The notes below the pieces were generated by a model, which had not been told where the DNA came from, did no database searches, and saw nothing but the letters and a program-made list of their open reading frames with translations. From an uncultured Wohlfahrtiimonas sp. (GTDB taxonomy: Bacteria > Pseudomonadota > Gammaproteobacteria > Cardiobacteriales > Wohlfahrtiimonadaceae), in contig CANRJX010000004.1 in the NCBI GenBank assembly GCA_947631095.1, positions 1 through 43,831 on the forward strand: 43,831 bases of DNA. The letters run 5' to 3'. Positions within the stretch are counted from its first letter, which is position 1. Each line of letters starts with the position of its first letter. Positions 24,707-32,295 of the stretch are shown in pieces. A program made the position numbers and the translations under genes.

Positions 24707-26686
24707 TTATTTTTCAGAGACACTTTGACGACGAAGGCTAAACAATGCAACCACTGCCGCCATTGCCATAATGATACCGCCGAACCAAATCCAACGAATG
24801 AACGGTTTAACATACAAACGAATCGCCCAACTTTGACCTGGTCGCTCTTCAGAAAGCGCAATATAAAGATCATCTAAGATAGATGCTCTTAGAGCCACTT
24901 CACTGATGGGCATTCCACTTGCTGTATAGATACGTTTTTCAGGATGCATCATGCGTAAAAATTCGCCTTGGAAACTCACGGAGAAAGTCCCTTTTGTTGC
25001 GGTATAGTTAGGACCTTGAATGTCTTCTAATTTCTCTAATTTGAAATCATAGCCTTGTACTGCCTCAGTTTGACCAACTTTTAATAAACGATCTGCTTCT
25101 ACGCTGTAATAGCTTGTCATAGTAATGCCGATGATTAAAATCACTGTACCAAAGTGACCCAAGTTCATTGCAACGCGAGACATCGACTGTGAAAAAAAGC
25201 CTTGAATGAAATTTGCATTGCGCGGTTTGTGCATGTAAATCTCAGACAATATGCCAAAAAATACCCAGTAACAAAGAATTAAACTCAGAGTTACCATCGG
25301 TTCTAGCAGTGGTAAAGGTAATTCATTATTGTGATTAAGATTATTGATATAAGTTACGTACAACGCATTTGATACTGGGCCTAAGATTAATGAAGCAATC
25401 GCCATAAAAATCAACGGTTTTTTAATGCGGCTCAGTTGATCTTTTTTGAAGCGAACCATCGGCGTGATGCCCATAATCACTAAAAGAATCAATGCGAGAG
25501 GATTAACGGTTTTATTGAAGAAGTTAGGGCCCACTGATATTTTACCAATCGCTAACATATCAATAATTAACGGATAAAGTGTTCCTAAAACAACGATAAA
25601 ACAAATAACTGATAAGAAAATATTATTCAATAAAATACCAGTTTCTCTTGAAACTAATGTCACATTTGCTTGCTGGCGAATTCTATTTGAACGGAATAAC
25701 AATAAACCGATTCCAAAAATTACAACCATTGCAAGGATCATTAAAATGATTGCACCACGTCTAGGATCTGCTGCGAATGAGTGAACAGATGTTAAAACAC
25801 CTGAACGGACTAGGAATGTACCTAATACACTTAAGCAGAAACATAAGATTGTCATTAAAACTGACCAAATAGAGAATGCTTGGCGTTTTTCAGTAGTAAT
25901 TAATGAGTGGAGAAGTGCAGTGGATAAAATCCATGGAATCAAAGATGCATTTTCTACAGGATCCCAGAACCACCAGCCACCCCAGCCAAGTTCATAATAA
26001 GCCCACCAGCTACCAACCGTGATGCCTAATGTCAAAAATGCCCAAGCTGCTAATACCCAAGGGCGCAACCAACGAACTGTGACACGGTCAATATAGCCAT
26101 TAATTAAAATCGCACATACAAAAGCATAAGGTACTGCAAAACCGACATAACCCATATACAACAAAGGAGGGTGTATGATTAAACCAACATCTTGTAGCAA
26201 AGGATTAAGATCACGACCATCAAAAATCATATTATCGATCATGCGGTCGAATGGATTAGATGTAAAGATGACAAATGCGATAAATGCAGCTGAAATCGCA
26301 CCTAAAATTGATAATGTCGTTGCGGTTAATTCAATCGGAAGCTTACGCATAAAGAATGTTGCAACATACATCCACAATGCCAATGTTAATACCCAAAGTA
26401 ATACAGAGCCTTCATGGCTGCCCCAAATTGCCGTAAATCTGAAAATGGCAGGCAATTGTGTGTTTGAGTTACGATATACATATGAATAACTGAAATCATT
26501 CACATAAAAAGCATAACCAAGGCATACAAAAGAAATTAACAGCATCCAAAATATCCATGCTGTTAATGGTTTTGAGGTCTGCATTAGCTTTATGTTATGG
26601 GTATAAAGCCCGACCATTGGTAGGAAAAGTAATAATAAAGATGAAGCTAGTGCGATATATAGGGTTAATTCGCCATATGGTAACAT
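24707..26686 (-). CDS. ccmF: Heme lyase subunit CcmF
   Basis: The 659-residue polytopic protein (E. coli CcmF is 647) carries the WWD heme-handling motif as GWGGWWFWDPVENASLIPWIL near residue 235. Further heme-ligand regions are WGSHEGSVLLW and HPPLLYMGYVGFAVPYAF. It joins heme from CcmE to apocytochrome c with CcmH and CcmI at the periplasmic face. It begins nine bases after ccmE. Confidence 0.97.
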   Translation of the reverse strand: MLPYGELTLYIALASSLLLLFLPMVGLYTHNIKLMQTSKPLTAWIFWMLLISFVCLGYAFYVNDFSYSYVYRNSNTQLPAIFRFTAIWGSHEGSVLLWVLTLALWMYVATFFMRKLPIELTATTLSILGAISAAFIAFVIFTSNPFDRMIDNMIFDGRDLNPLLQDVGLIIHPPLLYMGYVGFAVPYAFVCAILINGYIDRVTVRWLRPWVLAAWAFLTLGITVGSWWAYYELGWGGWWFWDPVENASLIPWILSTALLHSLITTEKRQAFSIWSVLMTILCFCLSVLGTFLVRSGVLTSVHSFAADPRRGAIILMILAMVVIFGIGLLLFRSNRIRQQANVTLVSRETGILLNNIFLSVICFIVVLGTLYPLIIDMLAIGKISVGPNFFNKTVNPLALILLVIMGITPMVRFKKDQLSRIKKPLIFMAIASLILGPVSNALYVTYINNLNHNNELPLPLLEPMVTLSLILCYWVFFGILSEIYMHKPRNANFIQGFFSQSMSRVAMNLGHFGTVILIIGITMTSYYSVEADRLLKVGQTEAVQGYDFKLEKLEDIQGPNYTATKGTFSVSFQGEFLRMMHPEKRIYTASGMPISEVALRASILDDLYIALSEERPGQSWAIRLYVKPFIRWIWFGGIIMAMAAVVALFSLRRQSVSEK

Positions 26687-26695
26687 GCCAACTCC

Positions 26696-27163
26696 TTAAG
26701 GTTGTGAGCCAGGATGTCTTGAGTTTTCATCAAGAACAATACCAGATTTTTCGAGAGATTCTTTCACTTCAGGTGGCATATATGTTTCATCATGTTTTGC
26801 TAAAATTTCAGTAGCAGTAAAAGTATTTTTATCAGATAAAAAGCCAGTTGCGATGACGCCTTGTCCTTCTCTAAATAAGTCAGGGAGCATTTTATCGTAA
26901 GTAACATTTACTCGTTCTTGCCCATCCATAATGTCGAAAGCAACATCGATTGTTTCAGTGCTTTTTACTATTGAACCCGGCGCAACTAAACCGCCTATTC
27001 TAATAGAGCGTTCTAAAGGTGCTTTACCTTCTTTAACTTCGATGGGTGAATAGTAGTAATTTAATTCACTTCTAGATGCATAAATTAGCAGCCCAATTGC
27101 TGCAAGCGTTACCGCTACCAATGCGGAGACAATAATGGCTCGTTGTTTTTGTTTCGGGGTCAT
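26696..27163 (-). CDS. ccmE: Periplasmic heme chaperone CcmE
   Basis: This 155-residue protein has an N-terminal anchor (AIIVSALVAVTLAAIGLLIYA) and the OB-fold heme-chaperone domain. The covalent heme-binding His and axial Tyr sit in ILAKHDETYMPPEV near residue 125. It takes heme from CcmC and hands it to CcmF. Its start codon overlaps the ccmD stop by one base. Confidence 0.97.
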   Translation of the reverse strand: MTPKQKQRAIIVSALVAVTLAAIGLLIYASRSELNYYYSPIEVKEGKAPLERSIRIGGLVAPGSIVKSTETIDVAFDIMDGQERVNVTYDKMLPDLFREGQGVIATGFLSDKNTFTATEILAKHDETYMPPEVKESLEKSGIVLDENSRHPGSQP

Positions 27164-27348
27164 TATTCAATTCCTTCTTGCTTCATAATTTGTTTTAGTT
27201 TCTTACTTTCACTAAATAGAGGGATCACTAAGCCAAGCACACAGATTAAAAAGAATCCATAACTCAGCCAAACATATAAACCATGTTTTCCCATTTGCAG
27301 AAATTCTGCAAAGCTCCCAAATGCAAATGTCATTGTTATTCCATCCAT
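27163..27348 (-). CDS. ccmD: Heme exporter protein CcmD
   Basis: The 61-residue single-helix protein contains the CcmD landmark MGKHGLYVWLSYGFF followed by a basic tail. It stabilises the CcmABC/CcmE complex in the inner membrane. The first ATG is two bases after the ccmC stop without its own Shine-Dalgarno; a second ATG five codons on has a GGATGGA upstream and may be the true start. Confidence 0.9.
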   Translation of the reverse strand: MDGITMTFAFGSFAEFLQMGKHGLYVWLSYGFFLICVLGLVIPLFSESKKLKQIMKQEGIE

Positions 27349-27350
27349 AA

Positions 27351-28091
27351 TTATTGATTCAAGTAATGTTTCATAACTTTTTCTCTGTTAATTAAGTTCA
27401 CACTCTTTTTTAGAACATAGCCTGTGGTGAATAGACTGTAAGCTATGATCATTAAAATAAGTGGTAACAACATATCCATCGGAATTTTAGGACCACCGGA
27501 TGCAAAAAGTGTACTTTTTTGGTGCAAAGAGTTGAAAAAGTATACTGAGAATTTTACAAGAATTGCGGTTGCTATACCAATTACAGCTAAAATTGATGTG
27601 AATAGATCTGCTGTTTGTCTATCTTCAATTGCATGATCAAATGCGATGTAGCCAATGTAAAAGAATAATAGTAATAGTTCAGAGGTTAATCTTATGTCCC
27701 AAACCCACCAAGTTCCCCACGTTGGTGCACCCCAAATCGCGCCAGTCACTAATGCAATTGCTGTATATACTGCGCCAATAACTGCAAGGCTTCTAGCAAC
27801 CAATGGTAATAGTTTAACTTTCCAAATTAAAAAGCAAAGACTTGTGATGGCCATTGTCATATATAAAGACGTAGAAAGCATAGCCGCAGGAACATGAATA
27901 TAAATGATTCTAAAGCTATTACCTTGTTGGTAATCTGGTGGTGCAAAACCCAAGCCAAGTGTTAAGCCAATTATTGTGAGAATAAGGCTTCCCCAAAGAC
28001 AATACGGTGTAATTGCATTTGCTAAAGGGATATAGTATTTATAGCTCGCATACTTTTTATACCAGCTTACTTTTTTTGTTGAAACAGCCAT
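27351..28091 (-). CDS. ccmC: Heme transporter CcmC
   Basis: The 246-residue protein has six membrane segments and the WWD motif WGTWWVWDIRLTSELLLLFFYIGY near residue 125, essentially the canonical CcmC sequence, with flanking His residues (IIYIHVPAAMLSTSLYM upstream). It attaches heme to CcmE. It is the first gene of the ccm transcript here, whereas most gammaproteobacterial clusters begin with ccmAB. A -10 sequence TATAAT lies about 32 bases upstream. Confidence 0.97.
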   Translation of the reverse strand: MAVSTKKVSWYKKYASYKYYIPLANAITPYCLWGSLILTIIGLTLGLGFAPPDYQQGNSFRIIYIHVPAAMLSTSLYMTMAITSLCFLIWKVKLLPLVARSLAVIGAVYTAIALVTGAIWGAPTWGTWWVWDIRLTSELLLLFFYIGYIAFDHAIEDRQTADLFTSILAVIGIATAILVKFSVYFFNSLHQKSTLFASGGPKIPMDMLLPLILMIIAYSLFTTGYVLKKSVNLINREKVMKHYLNQ

Positions 28092-28122
28092 AACTCACTC
28101 AATATAAAAGATAGAATGCATA

Positions 28123-28150
28123 ATTATAGCGAAATCGCTAAATATTGCAG
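28123..28150 (-). promoter_or_regulatory. Candidate ccm operon promoter with overlapping palindrome
   Basis: On the minus strand CTGCAA (28150-28145) is followed after 16 bases by a perfect TATAAT (28128-28123), which is 32 bases before the ccmC start. The 14-bp palindrome TAGCGAAATCGCTA (28127-28140) overlaps the spacer and the edge of the -10, a position where a bound repressor would block polymerase. Confidence 0.45.
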
Positions 28151-28189
28151 TAGATAATCTGCTTGTAAAGTTAAATTTACAACAGTTTG

Positions 28190-28699
28190 TTAGGAAAAAT
28201 CCCAAATTTCAAATGTAAAAGAATGACTATGTTTTTCATCTTTAGGGTGATTTTCTGTGTAAATTAATTCTGCTTTTTCAAAAGGCAAGGCTAAAATTTC
28301 GGGCAAAAATGTATCGCCTTCAACGTCAGTATTAACGCGTGTCAAATAGAGCTTATTCATATGTGAAATAGCTGAATTATAAAGTTGTGCACCACCAATA
28401 ATCATTATTTCAGGTGAATCTTTATAAGCGTTAATCGCTTTTTCTAAAGAGTCAAAATAAAAAACATTTTCAGGAAGATCATCGGGTTGTGGATTGCGAC
28501 TAATGATAATATTGTCGCGTTTGGGCAAAGGACGTCCTAATGACTCATAAGTTTTTCTGCCCATAATGATTGGTTTATTAAGTGTATGTTGTTTGAAAAA
28601 TGCTAAATCATTCGGTAAGTGCCAAGGTAAACTATTGTTGATACCAATTGTAGAGTTGTTTGCAATTGCAACAATCAATGAAACGTTAGGAACAGACAT
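28190..28699 (-). CDS. folA: Dihydrofolate reductase
   Basis: The 169-residue protein reads as a standard DHFR. It has the N-terminal strand VSLIVAIANNSTIGINNSLPWHLPNDLAFFK, where Trp-His-Leu-Pro-Asn-Asp supplies the catalytic acid, KPIIMGRKTYESLGRPLPKRDNIIISR for NADPH binding, and IMIIGGAQLYNSAI. It reduces dihydrofolate to tetrahydrofolate in the cytoplasm. An AAGGATAAT site precedes the ATG, and a TATAAT -10 is present on the minus strand at 28738-28733 (34 bases upstream) without a good -35. It lies 98 bases before ccmC in the same direction, with a separate candidate promoter between. Confidence 0.97.
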   Translation of the reverse strand: MSVPNVSLIVAIANNSTIGINNSLPWHLPNDLAFFKQHTLNKPIIMGRKTYESLGRPLPKRDNIIISRNPQPDDLPENVFYFDSLEKAINAYKDSPEIMIIGGAQLYNSAISHMNKLYLTRVNTDVEGDTFLPEILALPFEKAELIYTENHPKDEKHSHSFTFEIWDFS

Positions 28700-28872
28700 T
28701 AATTATCCTTTAAAAATATAGGTGTGTGGGCGATTATACTTAAGTTGCTTAGATAAGCGATTCGATTGATATTAAAAAAATACAATGATAGTGATAAAAG
28801 TATTTTAAAGTAGTGGGCTGAAAATGTTTTAAATAATTAAATAAACATTGATTAATTGAAAATAACTTATAA

Positions 28873-28889
28873 AATAAACACTGTTTATT
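28873..28889. promoter_or_regulatory. Short palindrome upstream of aas
   Basis: AATAAAC-ACT-GTTTATT is a perfect seven-base inverted repeat 24 bases before the aas start. A second AATAAACA lies about 32 bases further upstream. It is a candidate operator in the 214-base divergent folA/aas gap; base composition is so AT-rich that chance is possible. Confidence 0.35.
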
Positions 28890-28913
28890 AAATCAATATA
28901 GTGGTGAGCACTG

Positions 28914-31037
28914 ATGAAAATAATATTAAAATTCTTACTAAATCTATTTTTTAAAGTAGAAACTAAAATCGATGCTAAAGCTGCATCAACACATGGTGTT
29001 ATCGTATGTAATCACCAATCTTTTTTAGATGGGGTTTTGCTGGGTGCATTTTTACCTCAACGACCTGTGTTTGTTGTGAATACAGACATTGCAAATCGCT
29101 GGTACTTTAAACCATTCTTGAAATTAATAGATCATGTAACTGTTGATCCATTACATCCTATGGCTGTAAAAATGCTAACAAAAGAAGTCATGAAGGGCAG
29201 AACCATCGTGATTTTTCCAGAAGGTCGCATTACCTTAACAGGTAGCTTTATGAAAGTGTATGAGGGTGCTGCGTTTATTGCTAGAAAAGCAAATGTGCCT
29301 TTAATACCAGTGTTTTTAGAAGGTGCTGAATATACTTATTTCAGTCGTCTGAGAGGATTGGTAAAACAACGTTTATTTACACCCATTAAAATTACTATGG
29401 GCGGGCCTTTAGAAATTATTATTCCAGAGGGTTTATATGGCAAAAAACGACGTCAATATCTCGCTAAATATACACATGACATTATGATGGAAATGAGAAT
29501 CAATGTTTTTGAGCCAACATCACTTTTTAATATGATTTTGGAAGCTAAACATCGATTTGGTAATGATGCTTTATGCATTGAAGATATTCAGCGTAAACCA
29601 GAAACATATGATCAGTTTTTAATGAAGATTCTTGGCATTAGTAGAATTGTCACGAAATTCACATCAAAGAATGAAAGAGTTGGAATTTTATTACCTAATG
29701 CTATAGGTTCAATCGCGACAATCTTGGCTTTAAATCTTACAAAACGAGTTTCGGCATTGTTGAATTATACTGCTGGAGTGGATGGGATGGGCGCTGCTAT
29801 TACTGCAGCAGAAGTTAAAACGATCATTACATCTCGTATTTTTTTAGATAAAGGTAATTTAGGATATTTGGTTGAGGCATTTCCTGAGATTAATTGGGTA
29901 TATGCGGAGGATCTACGTAAGCAAATTACTAAAGAAGATAAGTTGTGGGTATTAAAAGCTAAGTTGATGCCAAATAAGTATTTAGAAAAAGGTGATCCTG
30001 ATGATGAAGCATTGGTGCTATTTACATCAGGATCAGAGGGTAAGCCTAAAGGTGTTGTACATACGAATAGATCGCTTTTAACAAATATCGAACAATTATG
30101 TACCGTGGCAGATTTTACAACGAAAGACATTTTTATGAGCCCATTGCCTGTGTTTCATGCATTTGGTTTAACTGCGGGTGTATTATTGCCGCTAAGAGCT
30201 GGTTGTAAAACATTTTTATATCCATCACCTTTGCACTATCGAGTGATTCCTGAGTTGGTTTACGACGTACAAGCGACAGTTTTATTCGGTACGTCAACGT
30301 TTTTACAAAACTATGCGAAATATGCAAATCCATATGACTTTACAACTTTACGATATGTAGTGGCAGGAGCAGAACGTTTAGCAGAATCTGTGCGAGATAG
30401 TTGGTCGGATAAATTTGGTATTCGTATCTTAGAAGGCTATGGAGCAACAGAATGTTCACCTGTCATTTCGATTAATGTGCCAATGAGCTACAAAGAAAAT
30501 AGTATTGGTCGAATTTTACCAGGCATGAAATCAGTTTTGGAACCGATTGATGGTATTGCTGAAGGCGGTAAATTGGTTGTAGAAGGTAATAACGTGATGA
30601 AAGGTTACTTATTCTATGATAATCCGGGTGTACTAGTGCCTTCTGAATATCATGGGCAGCAGAATTGGTACGATACCGGAGATGTTGTGACGATGGATGA
30701 AGATGGTTATATGGCCATCAAAGGTCGTGTAAAACGCTTTGCAAAAATTGCAGGTGAAATGGTGACATTGGAAACAGCTGAGAAACTGTTTAAAGAAGTC
30801 TATAAAGAGGATCATCATGCTGCTGTGGTTAGAAAAGATGCAAGTAAAGGTGAGGCAATTGTTATCTTTACGACGCAAGCAAATGTAATCCGATCAGATG
30901 TATCTGCAATGGCTAAATCTTTAGGGATTCCAGAGTTGGCGGTAGCACGAGACATTCGTGTGTTAAAAGAAATTCCATTATTGGGCACAGGGAAAATTGA
31001 TTACGTTACTTTGACCAATATGGCTAAGGATGAATAA
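28914..31037 (+). CDS. aas: Acyl-ACP synthetase / 2-acylglycerophosphoethanolamine acyltransferase (Aas)
   Basis: The 707-residue fusion has the same plan as E. coli Aas (719). The N-terminal PlsC-type acyltransferase domain (about 1-190) has CNHQSFLDGVLLG (HX4D) and FPEGRITLTG. The C-terminal AMP-binding domain has the P-loop LFTSGSEGKPKGVVHTNRSL near residue 370, LEGYGATECSPVIS, WYDTGDVVTMDEDGYMAIKGR and the catalytic Lys near GTGKIDYV. It activates fatty acids onto bound ACP and re-acylates lysophospholipid at the inner membrane. lplT follows after three bases, so import and repair are encoded together; in E. coli the order is lplT-aas. Confidence 0.95.
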   Translation: MKIILKFLLNLFFKVETKIDAKAASTHGVIVCNHQSFLDGVLLGAFLPQRPVFVVNTDIANRWYFKPFLKLIDHVTVDPLHPMAVKMLTKEVMKGRTIVIFPEGRITLTGSFMKVYEGAAFIARKANVPLIPVFLEGAEYTYFSRLRGLVKQRLFTPIKITMGGPLEIIIPEGLYGKKRRQYLAKYTHDIMMEMRINVFEPTSLFNMILEAKHRFGNDALCIEDIQRKPETYDQFLMKILGISRIVTKFTSKNERVGILLPNAIGSIATILALNLTKRVSALLNYTAGVDGMGAAITAAEVKTIITSRIFLDKGNLGYLVEAFPEINWVYAEDLRKQITKEDKLWVLKAKLMPNKYLEKGDPDDEALVLFTSGSEGKPKGVVHTNRSLLTNIEQLCTVADFTTKDIFMSPLPVFHAFGLTAGVLLPLRAGCKTFLYPSPLHYRVIPELVYDVQATVLFGTSTFLQNYAKYANPYDFTTLRYVVAGAERLAESVRDSWSDKFGIRILEGYGATECSPVISINVPMSYKENSIGRILPGMKSVLEPIDGIAEGGKLVVEGNNVMKGYLFYDNPGVLVPSEYHGQQNWYDTGDVVTMDEDGYMAIKGRVKRFAKIAGEMVTLETAEKLFKEVYKEDHHAAVVRKDASKGEAIVIFTTQANVIRSDVSAMAKSLGIPELAVARDIRVLKEIPLLGTGKIDYVTLTNMAKDE

Positions 31038-31040
31038 ATC

Positions 31041-32246
31041 ATGAAACATAGTCCTTCTGATAAATTGCTGAATAAAGGTGTCATTAGTGTTGTGAATGCG
31101 CAGTTTTTTTCAGCTTTTGCTGATAATGCGTTGTTCTTTGCGTTGCTTGAGCTGTTGAATAAGCTAGAAGCTTTAAAAGAAAGTGCTTATTTACTGCAAG
31201 CATGCTTTTTATTCTCTTATATTTTATTAGCGCCTATTGTTGGCTTATTTGCAGATAATCAGCCAAAAGGTCGTGTATTGATGATAGGGAATGGTACGAA
31301 ACTTTTGGGTGTTGCTTTGCTATTTTTCGATGCCAGTCCATTTTTGTGCTATGCGATTGTTGGTATTGGCGCAGCCATTTACTCACCTGCCAAGTTTGGT
31401 ATTTTGGGTGAGCTTGTTACAACTAAATTATTGGTGAAAGTAAATGGATTGGTAGAGGGATCGACAATTTTAGCAATATTACTTGGTGCATATTTGGGTG
31501 GCTTGTTGGCTGAAAAAAATATTGTAATGGCATTTGTGTTTGCAGGTGGAATGTATGCTGTTGCTGTTGTCTTTAATCTATTTATACCCAAAATTGCTGC
31601 AACGCGTAAAGATAGCTTTGCACCGAAAGCATTGTTGAAAAGTTTTGGCGGGATTTTGCGAAAATTGGCTTGTGATAAGCAGGCAAGATTTGCCATTTTA
31701 GGCACAAGTTTATTTTGGGGTGCTGCAAGCACATTGCGACTATTACTGAATGATTGGGTTAGGGTCGTTTTAGATGGCGGTACAGAAATGGTGGCTACGC
31801 TTAGTGCTATTGTAAGCATTGGGATCGTGTTTGGTGCATTAATTGCATCATTATTTATCAGTATTAAAAATATCAAATGGTGCTTGTGGGCAGGTTTTGG
31901 AATGGGCATCATTACGATCATTTTTTCATTCCAAACCGATGTATATGCGATTTATGGCTTTTTAATTTTGATCGGTATGTTGGGTGGAACATTTGTGATA
32001 CCTATGAACGCATTATTACAAGAGCGTGGTAAATTGTTTGAAAGTGCTGGTACAGCTGTCGCAGTCCAGAATTTTTCAGAAAATGTTGTAATGATTTTAA
32101 TGATGGTAATTTTTGGTTTACTTGCATACTACAATGTTTCTGTGATCGCTTTAATGATCTGCTTTGGAGTTTTATTCTCCATAGGAATAGGTGGGCTCTT
32201 CTATCATATTCGAAAACGAAGTGTATTAGCCACAGCGGAAGATTAA
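31041..32246 (+). CDS. lplT: Lysophospholipid transporter LplT
   Basis: The 401-residue MFS-fold protein (E. coli LplT is 397) has about twelve hydrophobic segments. Recognisable stretches are NAQFFSAFADNALFFALLELL at the N-terminus, LAPIVGLFADNQPKGRVLMIGNGTKLLG, YSPAKFGILGELV and GGTFVIPMNALLQERGK. It flips lysophosphatidylethanolamine and related lipids into the inner leaflet for re-acylation by Aas. Its position three bases after aas makes the assignment firm. Confidence 0.95.
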   Translation: MKHSPSDKLLNKGVISVVNAQFFSAFADNALFFALLELLNKLEALKESAYLLQACFLFSYILLAPIVGLFADNQPKGRVLMIGNGTKLLGVALLFFDASPFLCYAIVGIGAAIYSPAKFGILGELVTTKLLVKVNGLVEGSTILAILLGAYLGGLLAEKNIVMAFVFAGGMYAVAVVFNLFIPKIAATRKDSFAPKALLKSFGGILRKLACDKQARFAILGTSLFWGAASTLRLLLNDWVRVVLDGGTEMVATLSAIVSIGIVFGALIASLFISIKNIKWCLWAGFGMGIITIIFSFQTDVYAIYGFLILIGMLGGTFVIPMNALLQERGKLFESAGTAVAVQNFSENVVMILMMVIFGLLAYYNVSVIALMICFGVLFSIGIGGLFYHIRKRSVLATAED

Positions 32247-32295
32247 AAACTGATGTATGCTAGTGAAAAAATTGTACTGCCATTCGGGTGTTGAC

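Noticed and set aside
28163-28182. Hairpin TTGTAAA-GTTAAA-TTTACAA after folA as a terminator
   Set aside because: The stem is only seven A/T-rich pairs and no T run follows on the minus strand, so termination is not supported.
31379-31921. 180-residue minus-strand ORF inside lplT
   Set aside because: It is the antisense shadow of a hydrophobic, well-matched LplT frame; its composition is that of reversed membrane helices and it has no ribosome binding site.
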